Assembly (NCBI GenBank): GCA_933207985.1
Contig: OW240913.1
Span: 99,297,265 to 99,361,264, forward strand
Reading direction: 5' to 3'
Source of the DNA: Pelobates cultripes
Lineage: Eukaryota > Chordata > Amphibia > Anura > Pelobatidae
DNA: 64,000 nucleotides
Positions 19,737-31,970 of this stretch are shown piece after piece. The first letter of the stretch is position 1; each line of letters starts with the position of its first letter. The translations under genes were made by a program, and so were the position numbers. A model generated the notes under the pieces. It saw only the letters and a program-made list of their open reading frames with translations. It was not told the origin of the DNA and made no database searches.

Positions 19737-20609
19737 ATGGCCATAGATCCTGCAGAATTGTGTCAGCACATCGCAGCATGTGAGAGAAAGTTAGAGGAGA
19801 ATGATCATCGTATGGATCAATTTGCCCAGGCTTTTAGCACGCTCCTTACTAGAACGGCTCATCTACAAACTGAGGCTTCTCCAATTATATTGCCACTGCC
19901 TAATGTACCTCCACCTATAGTATAAAAGGCACATATGTTCTCCTTATCTCCTACCCTGCATTTTTTCTGGTAATATCCAGGAATGTAGGGGTTTTCTTAA
20001 TCAGACTGAGTACCACTATGAGGCCTCACCTGGTTCATTTCCTTCAGATAGAGCTAAGATTCTGATGAACCAATGTAAAGGTAAGGCCTTAACCTGGGCT
20101 AATCCATTGTGGGAAAGTAATAGGAGTATCGCTCATTGTTACCAGAAATTCCTCCACTGCCCTAATGCATATCAAACAAGGGAACCGGTCTATCTCTGAT
20201 TATGCCATATAATTTTGTACCTTGGCATCTGAGGTAGACTGGACTAACAACGGATTAATCGCTGCTTTTAAAAAAGGATTATCCAAAGTTATACTTGATG
20301 AAAGACCTACCTAAGGGGTTAAATGATTTTATTACCTAAATGATGCAGATCGATAATAGACTCAGGACCAGGGAAATTACTAGAAACAGAACTAGACATT
20401 TGACTATGTCACTAGCACCTCGATTCTCCAAACCTGTTGTCCCTGACCTCTCGACGCTGTCTGAACCTGAACCTATGCAGTTAGGGGTTACAGGACTGTC
20501 TGAGGCAGAGAAACAGTATAGGAGAAGAGAGGGTATGTGCTTATATTGTGGCAAGAAAGGGCATATGAGAGATGCTTGTCCTATATGTCCGGAAAACTTC
20601 AGCACCTAA
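19737..20609 (+). pseudogene. Gag of the second Ty3-type element
   Basis: The ATG is 3 bases after the LTR end. About 62 codons encode a coiled-coil-like N-terminus (Cys-Gln-His ... Glu-Glu-Asn), then the frame stops near 19923-19925. Capsid-like segments persist in shifted frames (for example Ser-Ile-Ser-Asp-Tyr near 20191) with further stops. From 20340 the frame is open again and includes a zinc knuckle CX2CX4HX4C at 20538-20579. It is related to, but clearly distinct from, the Ty3-type element in the duplicated block and lies on the opposite strand. Non-functional. Confidence 0.72.
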
Positions 20610-21344
20610 GAACCTTAAAGGGACAGGTGTAATAGATATGTCCTCTAGTAATTCCCGAAGCAGATTTCTCCTTGATATTTATGCCTTTTGCAATGAGGAG
20701 AACTTTTCATGCAAAGCCCTGGTTGACTCAGGTGCGGCTGGCAACTTTATTGATTTGTATTTTGTTTAAAAAAAAAAAAAAAAACACACCATACCAGTCA
20801 AGGAGAGATCATCACCTCTAGCGGTTGAGGCTATTGATCGGAGACCCCTATCTCAACCTTGCCTATTTGCATTACGATAGGAGCTTTCAATAAGGAAGAC
20901 ATTACTTTTCAGATAGACTACAAGGCATTAAACAAGATTACCATAAAAAATGCCTACGCCATTCCCCTAATATCCAAATTGTTTGATAGACTCCAGGGTG
21001 CTAAGATCTTCACTAAGCTTTACCTTAGGAGTGCGTACAATTTGTTGAGAATTAGGGAGGATCATGAATGGAAGACAGCGTTTAACACTAGGAGTGGGCA
21101 CTACGAATATCTTGTTATGCCCTTCGGGTTATGTAATGCTCCGGCCGTATTTCAAAACTGTATTAATGATGTACTCATAGACTATATTTATTATTTTGTG
21201 CTTGTATACCTGGATGAGATCCTTATTTATTCCCCCGACATCCAAACTCATCATGATCATGTCAAACAAGTTTTACAAACTTTGCTTAAAAATGGTCTTT
21301 ATTGTAAACTTGAGAAATGCGTATTTGATCAACATGAGGTTTAG
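20610..21344 (+). pseudogene. Protease and partial RT of the second Ty3-type element
   Basis: The protease core has an intact D-S-G-A at 20725-20736. A stop and a run of about 18 A (20768-20785) break the join to RT. RT fragments from about 20910 hold the Asp-Tyr-Lys-Ala-Leu-Asn-Lys segment, the palm and a Tyr-Leu-Asp-Glu motif at 21207-21218. The second catalytic Asp is thus Glu, which should cripple polymerisation. The frame ends at 21342-21344, and the rest of pol is absent. Confidence 0.75.
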
Positions 21345-21346
21345 TT

Positions 21347-21439
21347 TTAGGAGTGCGTACAATTTGTTGAGAATTAGGGAGGATCATGAATGGAAGACGG
21401 CGTTTAACACTAGGAGTGGGCACTACGAATATCTTGTTA
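21347..21439 (+). repeat. 93-bp displaced duplicate of RT sequence
   Basis: It repeats 21025-21117 with one visible base change (G for A in GAAGACGGCG) and sits just after the truncated RT. It suggests a local template switch or tandem duplication with loss of the DNA between. Confidence 0.85.
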
Positions 21440-21501
21440 CGAATATCTTTATAAAATTCAAGGTTTTGTTTAGATTTGGATTTGTACAACTGCCTCAATC
21501 C

Positions 21502-23585
21502 TTAACCCCTTAAGGACGGAGCCAAATGTACCAAAAAAATGTAAACAAAACCTGGTATTTGAGCTACATGTCTGTCCAACCGTAATTCACCTCTTTCAAA
21601 GTAAATACACCCACCCTTATTATATATCATTTTATTCAGGGGAAACAGGGCTTTCATTTAATATCAAATATTTAGCTATGAAACATAATTTAATATGAAA
21701 AAATGGGAGAAAATACTTTTTTAAAAATTTTTTTAGTTTAAATTGCATTTTAAAGGTCAGTGTCATAATACTGTTTGATTTTACTGCAATAAAATACACA
21801 TATTTGTATTTAGTAAAGTCTCACGTGTAAGACAGTACCCCCTATGTACAGGTTTTATGGCGTTTTGGGAAGTTACAGGGTCAAATATAGCACGCTACAT
21901 TTGAAATTGAAATTCGCCAGATTGGTTACGTTGCATTTGGGACTTTATAGTAGCCCAGGAAAGAAATTTACACCCATAATGGCATATCATTTGCAATAGT
22001 AGACAACCCAAGGTATTGCAAATGGGGTATGTCCAGTCTTTTTTAGTAGCCATTTGGTCACAAACACTGGCCAAAGTTAGCGTTAGTATTTGTTTGTGTG
22101 AAAAATGCAAAAACGCCAATTTTGGCCAGTGTTTGTGACTAAGTGGCTACTAAAAAAGACTGGACATACCCCGTTTGCAATACCTTGGGTTGTCTACCAT
22201 TGCAAATGGTATGCCATCATAGGGGTAATTTTCATTCTTGGGCTACCATAGGGTCTCAAAGGCACCGTAACCAATCTGTCGAATTTTAATGTGAAAAAAA
22301 TGAAACGCAAGCCTTATATTTGACGCTGTAACTTTTGAAAACACCATAAAACCTGTACATGAGGGTACTGTTGTACTCGGGAGACTTCGCTGAACACAAA
22401 TATTTGTGTTTCAAAACAGTAAAAAGTATCACAGCAATAATATTGTCCGTGTAATGCTGTTTGTGCGTGAAAAATGCAAAAAAACTTCACTTTTACTGGC
22501 GATATCATCGTTGTAATACATTTTACTGTTTTGAAACACTAATATTTGTGTTCAGCGAAGTCTCCCGAGTAGAACAGTACCCCCCATGTACAGGTTTTAT
22601 GGTGTCTTGGAAAGTTATAGGGTTAAATATAGTGCTAGCAAATTAAATTCCCTTTACTTTCGGTATGGGTTGTCAGGCAGGTCCCGCTAATTGTAATTAA
22701 TTAAGATACCTAATTATGTAAAAATATTACATAAATATATATGTAGAATTAATATATGTATATATATACGTATGTGTATATATATATGTATATATCTATA
22801 TAATTTTTTTAAAATATATTTATTTATATATAGGTATATATATATAGTGATATATACGTATATATTTATGTATATAGATATATTATTTCGTTCTACGTGT
22901 ATTTTGATATATATATATATATATATTAATTTCACAAAACAGTTAGAACGAAATAACACACATCTATATATTTTTAATTATTTATTTTTAATTATTTTTT
23001 TAATTTTATTTTTTAACGTATTTACATTTTTATTTTTTTTATATTATATATAAATATATATATAACAATAATTATATATATATTTAATCAGTATCAGTCT
23101 ACGTGTAATTTGATATTAATATATATATATTAATAGTAAAATACACCTAGACGGTGTATGTGTGTGTATGTATATGTGTATATATATACTTAGATCATAT
23201 ATATATAATATATACATATGATCTAAGTATATATAATTATTTTTTTTTACACCATTAACTTATTTTTATTTTATTTTCAGCCAGCAAGGGGACCACCTGT
23301 AATTACAGGCAGCCCCCCTGCCGGCAATACAGAAGCCAGCTATACCCGGCCATGTGATTGTGGGGTCCTCGCTAGGACCCCACTCTCACATGGCCGGGGG
23401 CTTCAACGAGGACGGATGTGCCGCGGGGGGCTCCCTGGGAGTCCCCCCAACCGCGATCGCCGGCGTGGGACCGCCGGCGACCGGGTAAGTTAACAAAAAC
23501 CGGAGGGCGTACAATTACGCCCGGCGGCGTTTAGAGCCGCCTATTAGAGGGCGTAATTGTACGTCCTGCGGTTTTAAGGGGTTAA
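21502..23585. mobile_element. TTAA-flanked non-autonomous foldback transposon (2.1 kb)
   Basis: The ends are TTAA-CCCCTTAAGGAC and the inverse GGTTTTAAGGGG-TTAA, so there is a TTAA target duplication with CCCCTTAA termini, as in piggyBac-like elements. Inside, about 300 bp (about 21780-22085) are repeated in inverse orientation (about 22110-22425), and part again in direct orientation (about 22440-22640). An AT-rich (TA)n zone at 22735-23235 and a GC-rich tail with several small hairpins follow. No transposase frame is present. Confidence 0.78.
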
Positions 23586-25789
23586 CATCGGAAGAGTGCC
23601 AAAAAGTCCTTAGCAGCTGTATTTATACAGCTACTAGAAAACTATTGGACTTGATCTCTAAGATATTAAAAGCAATAAAGAGTTTTTGTAATGAATATTT
23701 ACAATATAGCTATTGTATAAGGAGTGAGGGTGACAGTTTTTAATAATGTAATATCAAGTTTTATATTAAAAAGATTTTGTAGGTAGCGCCTCAAAACAAG
23801 CTATACAGAATTAATTACTAAGCACTAATTTTACTAAGATTCTGGGAAAAGGTCCGAATGCTGTCCAGAAAGGCAATTACCATATTAGCTATTACCAATT
23901 TTGGTCAAAATTCGGTCAATCCAACAGAATATGCATCATTCATTAAGAAGCGTTCGGTGTCAGGTTCAGTGTTTTTCGCATCCAAACCCTATACAAAGTA
24001 TAGGATTGTGAATTTATACAAAGCACTGATTTTAAACTGAGTTGGGACAAATGCATCCAGGAGGATGCATATTCACAAATTATTGTTCACATGCTTTTTT
24101 CAAGTGGACAATAATTTAAAATACTATTTACCAGTATAACATTTAAAAAAAAAAAAAAACTTAGGCATTTTCCTGCCACCTGTGAACAAATTTTTAAAAA
24201 TAAGCCTCCGTGACCCTGATATTTCTATAAGGAAAGTTTTAAAACTCCCTTAAACACCAACCTGCCATCACGCAAGTTGGAGCATATTTACTATACAATG
24301 AGCAGTCAGTGGGTGCTTTAATATAAATCATGGGGGATGGACAGTTCATTGTTAACCCCACTGCCCCCACCTGTGGCCAGAGGGTGGGTGTTATTAATTA
24401 AAATAAGGAGGGGGGCATCCTAGTATCCACTACTGCCTCAACCCATGCTCAGCAGGTGGAAGCTACTTATAAAAATGAATGGAGGGCTATGGGGGCTATT
24501 CATTTTATAGTAACGTGGGAGTGGCCTGATGTCCTCCACAGCCTCCCACCCATGGACCACTAGTAAAATTAAGAAGAGGGTTGACCATTTTCCATCTCAC
24601 CCAAAACAATTTGGCCATTGTCCTCTTCCTCAACCCCCTTGGTGTGGGTAGGGTTCCCCAAGCCCCTAGCCAACCTTAAATAAAATAAAAATCATGCCTC
24701 TAATCTTGAGAGGGGCAGAAATCTAAGAACTTGTACTAAAAAGGACTTCTTGATGTCTTAACTGCAGTACACCAGACACTATTTCCCACAGCCTCCAAAA
24801 AAGCTGTTAGCTCCTGCTTCTGTTAGCTTTTCTAAAGTTAAGACCTGGAGTGCAAGACCAGCTCCTTGGCTGAGAGGGTCTGCTAATTGCACTCAGTGAG
24901 TGAGCCTGCATAGCTAGGCTTAGCTAAGATCTAAGCACAGAGGCAGGGTAGCAATGTCCATCAGGCATCAGGTAAGAAGTCTAAAATGGTTTGATGGCTT
25001 ACATTGGATAGGCACCAAAGCACAATGGCACCAAAACCACTACAACATGCTGTAGTAGCAATGGTGCACAGAGTGTTCCTTTCAGGTTGCAGTGCTCAAG
25101 TCCATCCTCTGAGCACCACAATGGGGGATGAGATGCCAGGACAATTCTGTCAAAGTGATTATGATGTTTGGAGTGTTCATTTAAAGGTACTCTTAAAGGC
25201 ACAAATATGCCAGTGTTGGATTTGCGTCAGAATGTTTTTTCTTATCTTGTCTCAGCATTTTCTTGTATTGAAAAAGATAAGGCATTTCCTTATCCTGTAT
25301 GAATTTGAGATGGGCATTTAGTCTTAGCTCACACCCTTGTGTAAAGAAAAATGGAAACACAATTGACAAGCTCATGTAGTTGTTAGCGTGCCAATGAGAT
25401 TTCTGACTGGCTTTTTTCTTAGGGGATCCGTTTCAAGTGCCTGCTGTAATATTGTGATCATTGAGACCTCCATTAGTTTTTTTTCCTAGTTTAGGTATTT
25501 TTTACACAGGGGTCTGTAGTGCGAATCACATTTTATATCTTCTTTGCTACAATTCAGACAGAGCTTTGTTTATTAGAATGTACATGCTATCGATGTAGCA
25601 GACATCCAAAGTCTTCCGGTAGTTACGGGAGACTACTGCATAATTAATGCAGCTCCCTGACACCCGCAAATCATCTACAATATCCCCAAATCACACACAC
25701 AATCTGCCATACAATGTGTGTGTTTAAATTCCAGGATATTGCACATGTTAAAATACCCTCAATAACTGCTTCCCCCTACCGAATACTTA
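23586..25789. other. Unassigned DNA, no gene
   Basis: AT-rich, without a convincing reading frame. A stretch at about 24330-24690 has repeated blocks of the type CCCACC...GTGGGTG separated by TAAAATAA. It resembles the arms of the element at 30376-31438 and is probably an old relative. A pair of direct TGCATCCAGG/GGATGCAT inverts occurs near 24050. Confidence 0.35.
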
Positions 25790-26450
25790 CCCGATGGGTG
25801 TTATTTCTGCCCTTTAAGAGCCTGACTAGGCCCCTGCAGTTTCTACTGGGTGGGAGGAAGGGGTCACTACCTCCCAGCTAAAAAAGACAGCCATGTGGGA
25901 GGGAGGAGGAGACTTAAGGCAGCACCACCGCCACCGTAGCATGGAGAGGCTAGAGTGAGCCTCAGCCCAAACTCCAAAAGGTAAGCCAACAGGTGGCTGC
26001 AGTATATGTCAGATTGTGTGTATCTGTGTGTCAGTGTGTATTTGTGTGTATGTGCCAATGTGTATCTGTGCCAGAGTGTATCTGTGTGTCAATGTGTATC
26101 TGTGTGTATGTGCCAATGTGTATATGTGTGTCAGTGTGTATCTGTGTGTATGTGCCAGTGTGTGCATCTGTGTGTCAGTGTGTGTATTTGTGTGTATGTG
26201 CCAGTGTGGGCATCTGTGTCTGTGTATTTGCATGTATGTGCCAGTGTGCGTATCTGTGTCTGTGTATTTGCATGTATGTGCCAGTGTGCGTATCTGTGTG
26301 TGTATGTGTCAGTGCATGTATATGTGTGTCAAGGTTGTGTTATTATATATCATGTGTCTGTGTGTTAAAAATGTGTGTAAATAGTCGTAATAAGTTGAGT
26401 TGGCTGTGTGTGGGGGGAGGGACACGTGGGGATGCTTAGTGGGGGGGAGG
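25790..26450. repeat. GTGTAT/GTGTCAGT minisatellite with flanking repeat
   Basis: The core at about 26000-26390 consists of TGTGTGTATCTGTGTGTCAG-like units. The left flank CCTTTAAGAGCCTGAC is shared with the minisatellite-bearing hAT-like element at 58547-58562, which suggests a common origin. Long open frames in all + frames and one - frame are artefacts. Confidence 0.75.
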
Positions 26451-29440
26451 AGGGTGTTTAGATACAACTACCTCCCTGAAATGAGTTTCTGCAAGTTGGG
26501 ATGTCTGATGTAGCATATTGTCAAGTGTGTTAAAATGCCTAGAGAGTACTACATGTTTAAACAGATAGGGGAGTAGGTAGTGAAAGAGGTATTTAGAGGA
26601 TTGTATCCCATTTTAATTGTTCATGGTTTTTTTCTGTTCCTTCATGGGAAATCTAGTTATCAGAGTATGGTTTTTCCTAGCACCAATGTATCTTTTCAGG
26701 GCAAATTGAATGGCAAATCAATGTATAATTTCCTTGCAGCCTCTGTGTTTGAGTGGTGGTAATGTGAAATCTAGCTCTATAGCTCTCCAGCTGTTATTGG
26801 ATTATAAAAGCTGACATGCTCAATTAGCCACTTGTTTGTGGAGTTAATGTGGGCTGCCCCTGACCTACATACAGCATACAAGTAAAAGGCATTTCCACCA
26901 CTGATTGATAACATAGAATGCATTTCAAGGGCATTATTCTTTGACATAACACTATGCTATTTGCACATTAAATACACTCTCAATTACAGCACCATAAACA
27001 ACATTATGTGAATATGTGCAGTTTTAATCTCATAAACACACACGTCAATCAGCTTGAGCAATCTGCTAGGTTTGCACTTAAAATACAGTGTCTGCCTGTG
27101 GAAGACCGTCAGAAAGTCAGGATTTTGTCAGCTTGGTGGCATTGCTTTAAGTTAACTGCTGCAATGTAATCACTAGGTTAAAGATGTAAATTAGTCCCCC
27201 TTACTCTTGCCTGACTAAGCTACTTAGTAAATTGTGATCTGTTTTAATGAGCCATGATTAGGAGACTGCAGCAATCTGGTCACCCTGAAAACATCTTCTA
27301 GAATTGCCAATAACAATACAATGTGATCTAAGGTTATTTGTGGATTTAAGTCCATTACGAGGTTATTATATATGTGAGAGAGCTATATGTACCATAAACA
27401 AAAGGAACTTCACATGTTCCGTATCACAACAGACAATGTATGTAGGATCAGTGTTCTTCTGTTCATCATTCGTGAAGCCAAATGGTCCACCATCTGGAGT
27501 TTAACCCATGTACTACCTTCATTTATAGCACATAGTTGTAAAGTATTAATATGCATGGCAGAAAATACATTATCCATGCTTCTCTCGCATCTTAGGGAAA
27601 TGCCTGCAGCAGAGCTTCTGTTGCACATTGCAAAATAAAGAAGGCTTGGAAACATACGGAAAGGGCAGAAGTTAGCACATTGCCACTCAAGATGGTAAAA
27701 TGTAGAAAGCTGCTAATGACAACATGCATTCAGCTCATATTTGATTGTGAAGTATATATTAAATGAAGTAAGAAGATAGCCACATTTGGGGACTGAATAG
27801 GCGATGTCTCATTGAATGATACCTTGGTATGTTCTCCATATATTCTGGTCTGCGTGGCTGCTCTGTGTGTAGGTTTACATTGGCACGAGTCACATCCCTG
27901 CTCACTAATCACGTCCTTCCAATTATAATGAAGCAGCTCATTGCCCCCTTGTGTCAGTCTTAGTTTAGTCTTTCCAATACAAATGGCCTGGAGTCACCAC
28001 TGGACCAATGCAGGATATCTGCATTGTCAAAAAGGGATCATATCTTATACATAAAATACCTATGCACGCTGGCAGTTGAGTGTCTTAGCAATTCATGTTA
28101 CAGAGTGTTATTTCACATAGGATTGAATAGAATCTTAGTTCAAATCGCATTTCCATTTTTGGTTGTGTATATGAAATGAGCAGTTGAAATAAACATATAA
28201 GAACATTTTAATACATTTAACACCTATACTTCCTAGTTATGTCACAAAATCACTATTATAATTACTGTTATACAACTCTAACCTAATAATAAAATGATAG
28301 AGCTTACAAAAAAAATAGTAATAATACAATGGGTATAATACTGGAAATAGATGTTTCTCTTGAGCTGGGTATCAAAAGTGTAGAAAAAATAAAAAAAAAT
28401 GTAAAACTATTTATTTTTAGAGAACACACATATTCTTTATTAATTTGTGGGTTAATTTTAATACAAAAAAATACAAATTGCAAACATATTTTTTTCTGTT
28501 CTTTTTTATGCCCTACCAGTGAGAAACTTTTTTTTTTTTTTAGGTATTAATTTTTTGGCGCACTCCACCATTTTTGTATTGATTTATGGTTTTTAGTATT
28601 GTTACGTGGTACTCATTTTGTGTATTTTATGGATTATACACTGGTGTATGTAGCATTATTTTCTTGTTTGCACTTTATATCACTACACTTTGCTGTTGCA
28701 CCTCTGTTGTGTCCAACAATGCCCTGCCTGCAGTTGTCTGTGGATAAACAATGTTTAAAATAAATTGAAATATCTATTGGCGTTACCAGGAAAGGGATAT
28801 GAGCATATTACAAATCAAAGCATGATGATGTGATTTTATCCTATTATATACATCCTTGAACCTATAGGAAAAATACAAATATACAAGCAAATCTTGTTGC
28901 AATATAATACTTTAGGTTGCTCATTATATGGCCAGCTATATATTACAAGACTCTGTGCTGGCGGCTCTGACACATACTGACATAATGTGAAGCAACTCAC
29001 CATTCACTTGGTAACCTTCCCAAGACGGCTTGACATTAGTTCAGTGTTCCCTGAAACTTGATTATATACTGCAAGACAATATACCTTATTTCAATAACAA
29101 TTCCATGCTGATCAAGTGTTCACCACAAATGCATCCTGACTTCTGTCAGTTTTAGTCCTAGCTAAGTATTCATAATAAAGTAGTTCTAAATAAAAATAAA
29201 TAAATAAATCTTTTAATGTGTATCGTCAGAATATCATCAAGAACAAACAAGCAAAATATTGTCCTAAATTTTTAAATCTTCGATCTCAATATAAGGCATG
29301 AACAAGATGTTTTGCATTGTGTGAATCCTTGTTTTGTTTTTATTTTAAAAGAAGAATTACTGCCCATGAGAATTTTCTAAAGTGGTTTGTTGTTATATTA
29401 GTAAACTGTGAAATGTTTTTCCGTTAGTATGTGTACGTGT
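26451..29440. other. AT-rich DNA, no gene or element recognised
   Basis: About 3 kb without a recognisable repeat terminus, long frame or RNA gene. Short frames are at background level. It is the least repeat-like stretch of the left half. Confidence 0.45.
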
Positions 29441-30375
29441 TTTATAATAGTTACCTTGACTATTGTGACAAATGCTCTTGCCTCTGGACGTTTGTCATGA
29501 ATTCCTGGAGGAGTGTGGAAGCTGGCCTCCTGCAAACAGACTATGGTCCAGGTCTGAGACCCTGTTCGGGAATTACCCTGCCCAGCCACCATTAGCAGCT
29601 TTTCCTTGGTGCCCCTGGTTCGGCACTTTCCCTTCATTCGAATGGAACCGAACGCTAGCACCCTGGCAGCTGTTCGCATGAACCAAACACATGAATGGTC
29701 CTCAGCGATACTTAGCCGCAACTGCTATGGAACTAGTTTTGGTATGAGGACTTTGTGGTTCCAGGTCACCTCAGCAGTACTTACCTGCGACTGTTATGGA
29801 ACATTTTTCGGCATGAGGTGACCTTGCGGTTCCCGGACAACTTGGTCCGGGGCTTTGAACCACTTCGCAAGCCACCATAAGAGAGCTTTTTGGAGTGAAT
29901 GTGCCTGAGACTAAGGGAACAAATACTACCTGACAGCCAGGCATAGCACCTTGTATTGTGGCCACAAGAGCTCCTGAAATTTGACCGGCCAAAGCACCAA
30001 ATGCCCTGGAGCTAGTTTGGGCATAGGACGACGTGCAGCCAGTCAGAACTTTGACACTGTGGCATTTCCCCTACATTGCCTGGATCTGAGCGCTATTTGG
30101 ACAACTTGGGCGCTCAGATCAGGGCTATTCAGGGATGTAGGACATGTGGGGTTGTTGTATGTTTTTATTATGTTTTGGGGTACTTTTATGTTTTGTGTTG
30201 GGCTCTTTGTTCCTGGGAGATAATTAGTTTATCCGTTTTTAACTCAATTATCTCACAGGCCCAGAGATTACAGGGAGGGGCTAGCATTGTATTGTTTGGA
30301 GAACCCCTGCTGGGGTTTGTGCTTAAACCCTCCCAGCCTGTGGCTGCTCACTGTTAAAAAAAAAAAAAACCCTAG
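29441..30375. repeat. LTR-like repeat with internal tandem unit
   Basis: GC-richer than its surroundings. A unit of about 70 bp occurs twice (about 29700-29770 and 29771-29840), recognisable by CCTCAGC.GTACTTA.C and GGCATGAGG. TGTGACAAATG at 29465 could be an LTR start, but no partner end or duplication was found. Confidence 0.4.
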
Positions 30376-31438
30376 TAGACCCCAACCCGGCTCCCACCCC
30401 TGCGCGGCAGGTGGGGGCTCTAAATAAGAATGGGGGGGACATACTGTCCACCCCCTTGTCCCCCACCCCTCGGTGGCGGGTGGGGGCCCTAAATGACTAA
30501 TCCCCCCCCTTCCTGGGCGGCGGGTGGGGGCCCTAAATTACAAATTCTCCCCCCCTTCCAAGGTGACTAGGGGTCCCCAAGCCCCTAGTCACCCCCACCC
30601 AAATAAAAACTATCCCCTACCTACCTCCCTCACCCTAAAAATAGTGAGGGGGGAATAAAGTAACTAACCTGTAAAGAAAAAGAAAACTTAATATTAGATG
30701 TCTTCTTTCTTCTAAAATCTTCATTTTTCAGCCCCAAATAAAAAACCATCATACCCGTCGAACTTAAAAAAATAAAAAACCTGACCTGTGTAATTTGACT
30801 CATAACACTCTGATTGGTTAGCTTTCAAGCCAACCAATCATAGTGTTATGAGTCATTTTACACAGACCAGAAAAGTTCTTTGGAATTTTCCCACGCTGTG
30901 TAAAATGACAAAGAGCACTCTGATTGGCTTAAACCAACCAGAGTTTTCTTAGCCTAATTGCAGGGCAGGGCAAGGCTTTATAAGCCTTACCCCACCCTGC
31001 GGAGCTCAGTCCACGCCGTGCCCTCACCGGGTGAAGATATATTAATTTTTTTAGCGTCAGGTTTTTTCTTTTTTGTTGGGTTTTTTTTTTGCGCTCGTTT
31101 TTTTTATTTTAAGTTCGACGGGTATGATGGTTTTTTTATTTTCCCTTTTTTGGGGCTGAAAATTTAAGATTTTAAAAGAAAGAAGACATCAAATGGTAAG
31201 TTTTCTCTCTCTTTACAAGTTAGTTATTTTATTCCCCCCTCACTATTTTTAGGGGATAGTTTTTATTTAGGTATGGGGGGTGACTAGGGGCTTTAGGGCC
31301 CCTGGGTGGAGGCCAGGGGGAGGACAGTAGGTCGCCCCCAGTATTGTTACTTAGGGCCCCTCACCCGCCATGCAGAAGGTCCCCCCCACATTCTCATTTA
31401 GGGCCCCCACCCGCCGCGCAGGGGTGGGGGCCGGGGGG
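30376..31438. mobile_element. Long inverted-repeat (foldback) element
   Basis: The arms at about 30376-30780 and about 31100-31438 are inverse copies with small gaps: for example AACTATCCCC/GGGGATAGTT, TAAAAATAGTGAGGGGGG and its inverse, and CCATCATACCCGTCGAAC/GTTCGACGGGTATGATGG. The spacer has a second inner palindrome (TGACTCATAACACT...AGTGTTATGAGTCA, 30799-30855). No coding capacity. Confidence 0.85.
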
Positions 31439-31808
31439 GAGGACAATAGTGTATTGCGAGTAGCGGTATAGCGAGTAGGGGCATCATTTACTAATATTAA
31501 GTAATCTTTACTTAGTATTAGTAAATTTGTCTGAAAGGCCAATTCAGGTCTTTCAACCTTTTAGTAGATAGCTCTCTAATACCCTGGGAATCAGGGAGTT
31601 ATCTACTTATTCATTCCTGTCATTACATTGACTGGCCAAGTAACTTACATTTTATATGAATGTATGTTACTTGATTGTTGTAAGTGTTGCAAATGCTTAC
31701 AACTGAATCTTGGCTATGTTTGTATACTTTTTATTTAAAATTGTATACAGTGTAACATTCTTCATTCTTCCACTGGGTATATAAGTATATTAGTTCTTAG
31801 ACAATACT
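31439..31808. other. Flank of the foldback element, no gene
   Basis: Contains a small palindrome TACTAATATTAAGTAAT / ACTTAGTATTAGTA at about 31489-31526. Nothing else was recognised. Confidence 0.4.
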
Positions 31809-31970
31809 GTGCTTCGGAACTTCGGCACTTCGACACTTCAGAACTTCGGCAACTTCGGCACTTCAGCACTTCGACACTTCGGAAATTTGGTAATTTCGGA
31901 ACTTTGGGATTTCGGCAATCGTCAATTCAACAATTCGGCAATTCATCTATTCGGACATTCGGACCGAAAC
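31809..31970. repeat. ACTTCGG minisatellite
   Basis: About 15 units of (C/G)ACTTCGG(C/A) and AATTCGGCA, 8-11 bp apart. It is the same motif family as 15990-16110 and 45095-45215. Confidence 0.75.

Noticed and set aside
22714..23053. Ile/Tyr-rich frames on both strands
   Set aside because: (TA)n-type low complexity within the TTAA-flanked transposon.
25993..26439. Three overlapping + frames of 120-148 codons and one - frame
   Set aside because: Minisatellite artefact: all frames are open because the unit length and composition exclude stops.
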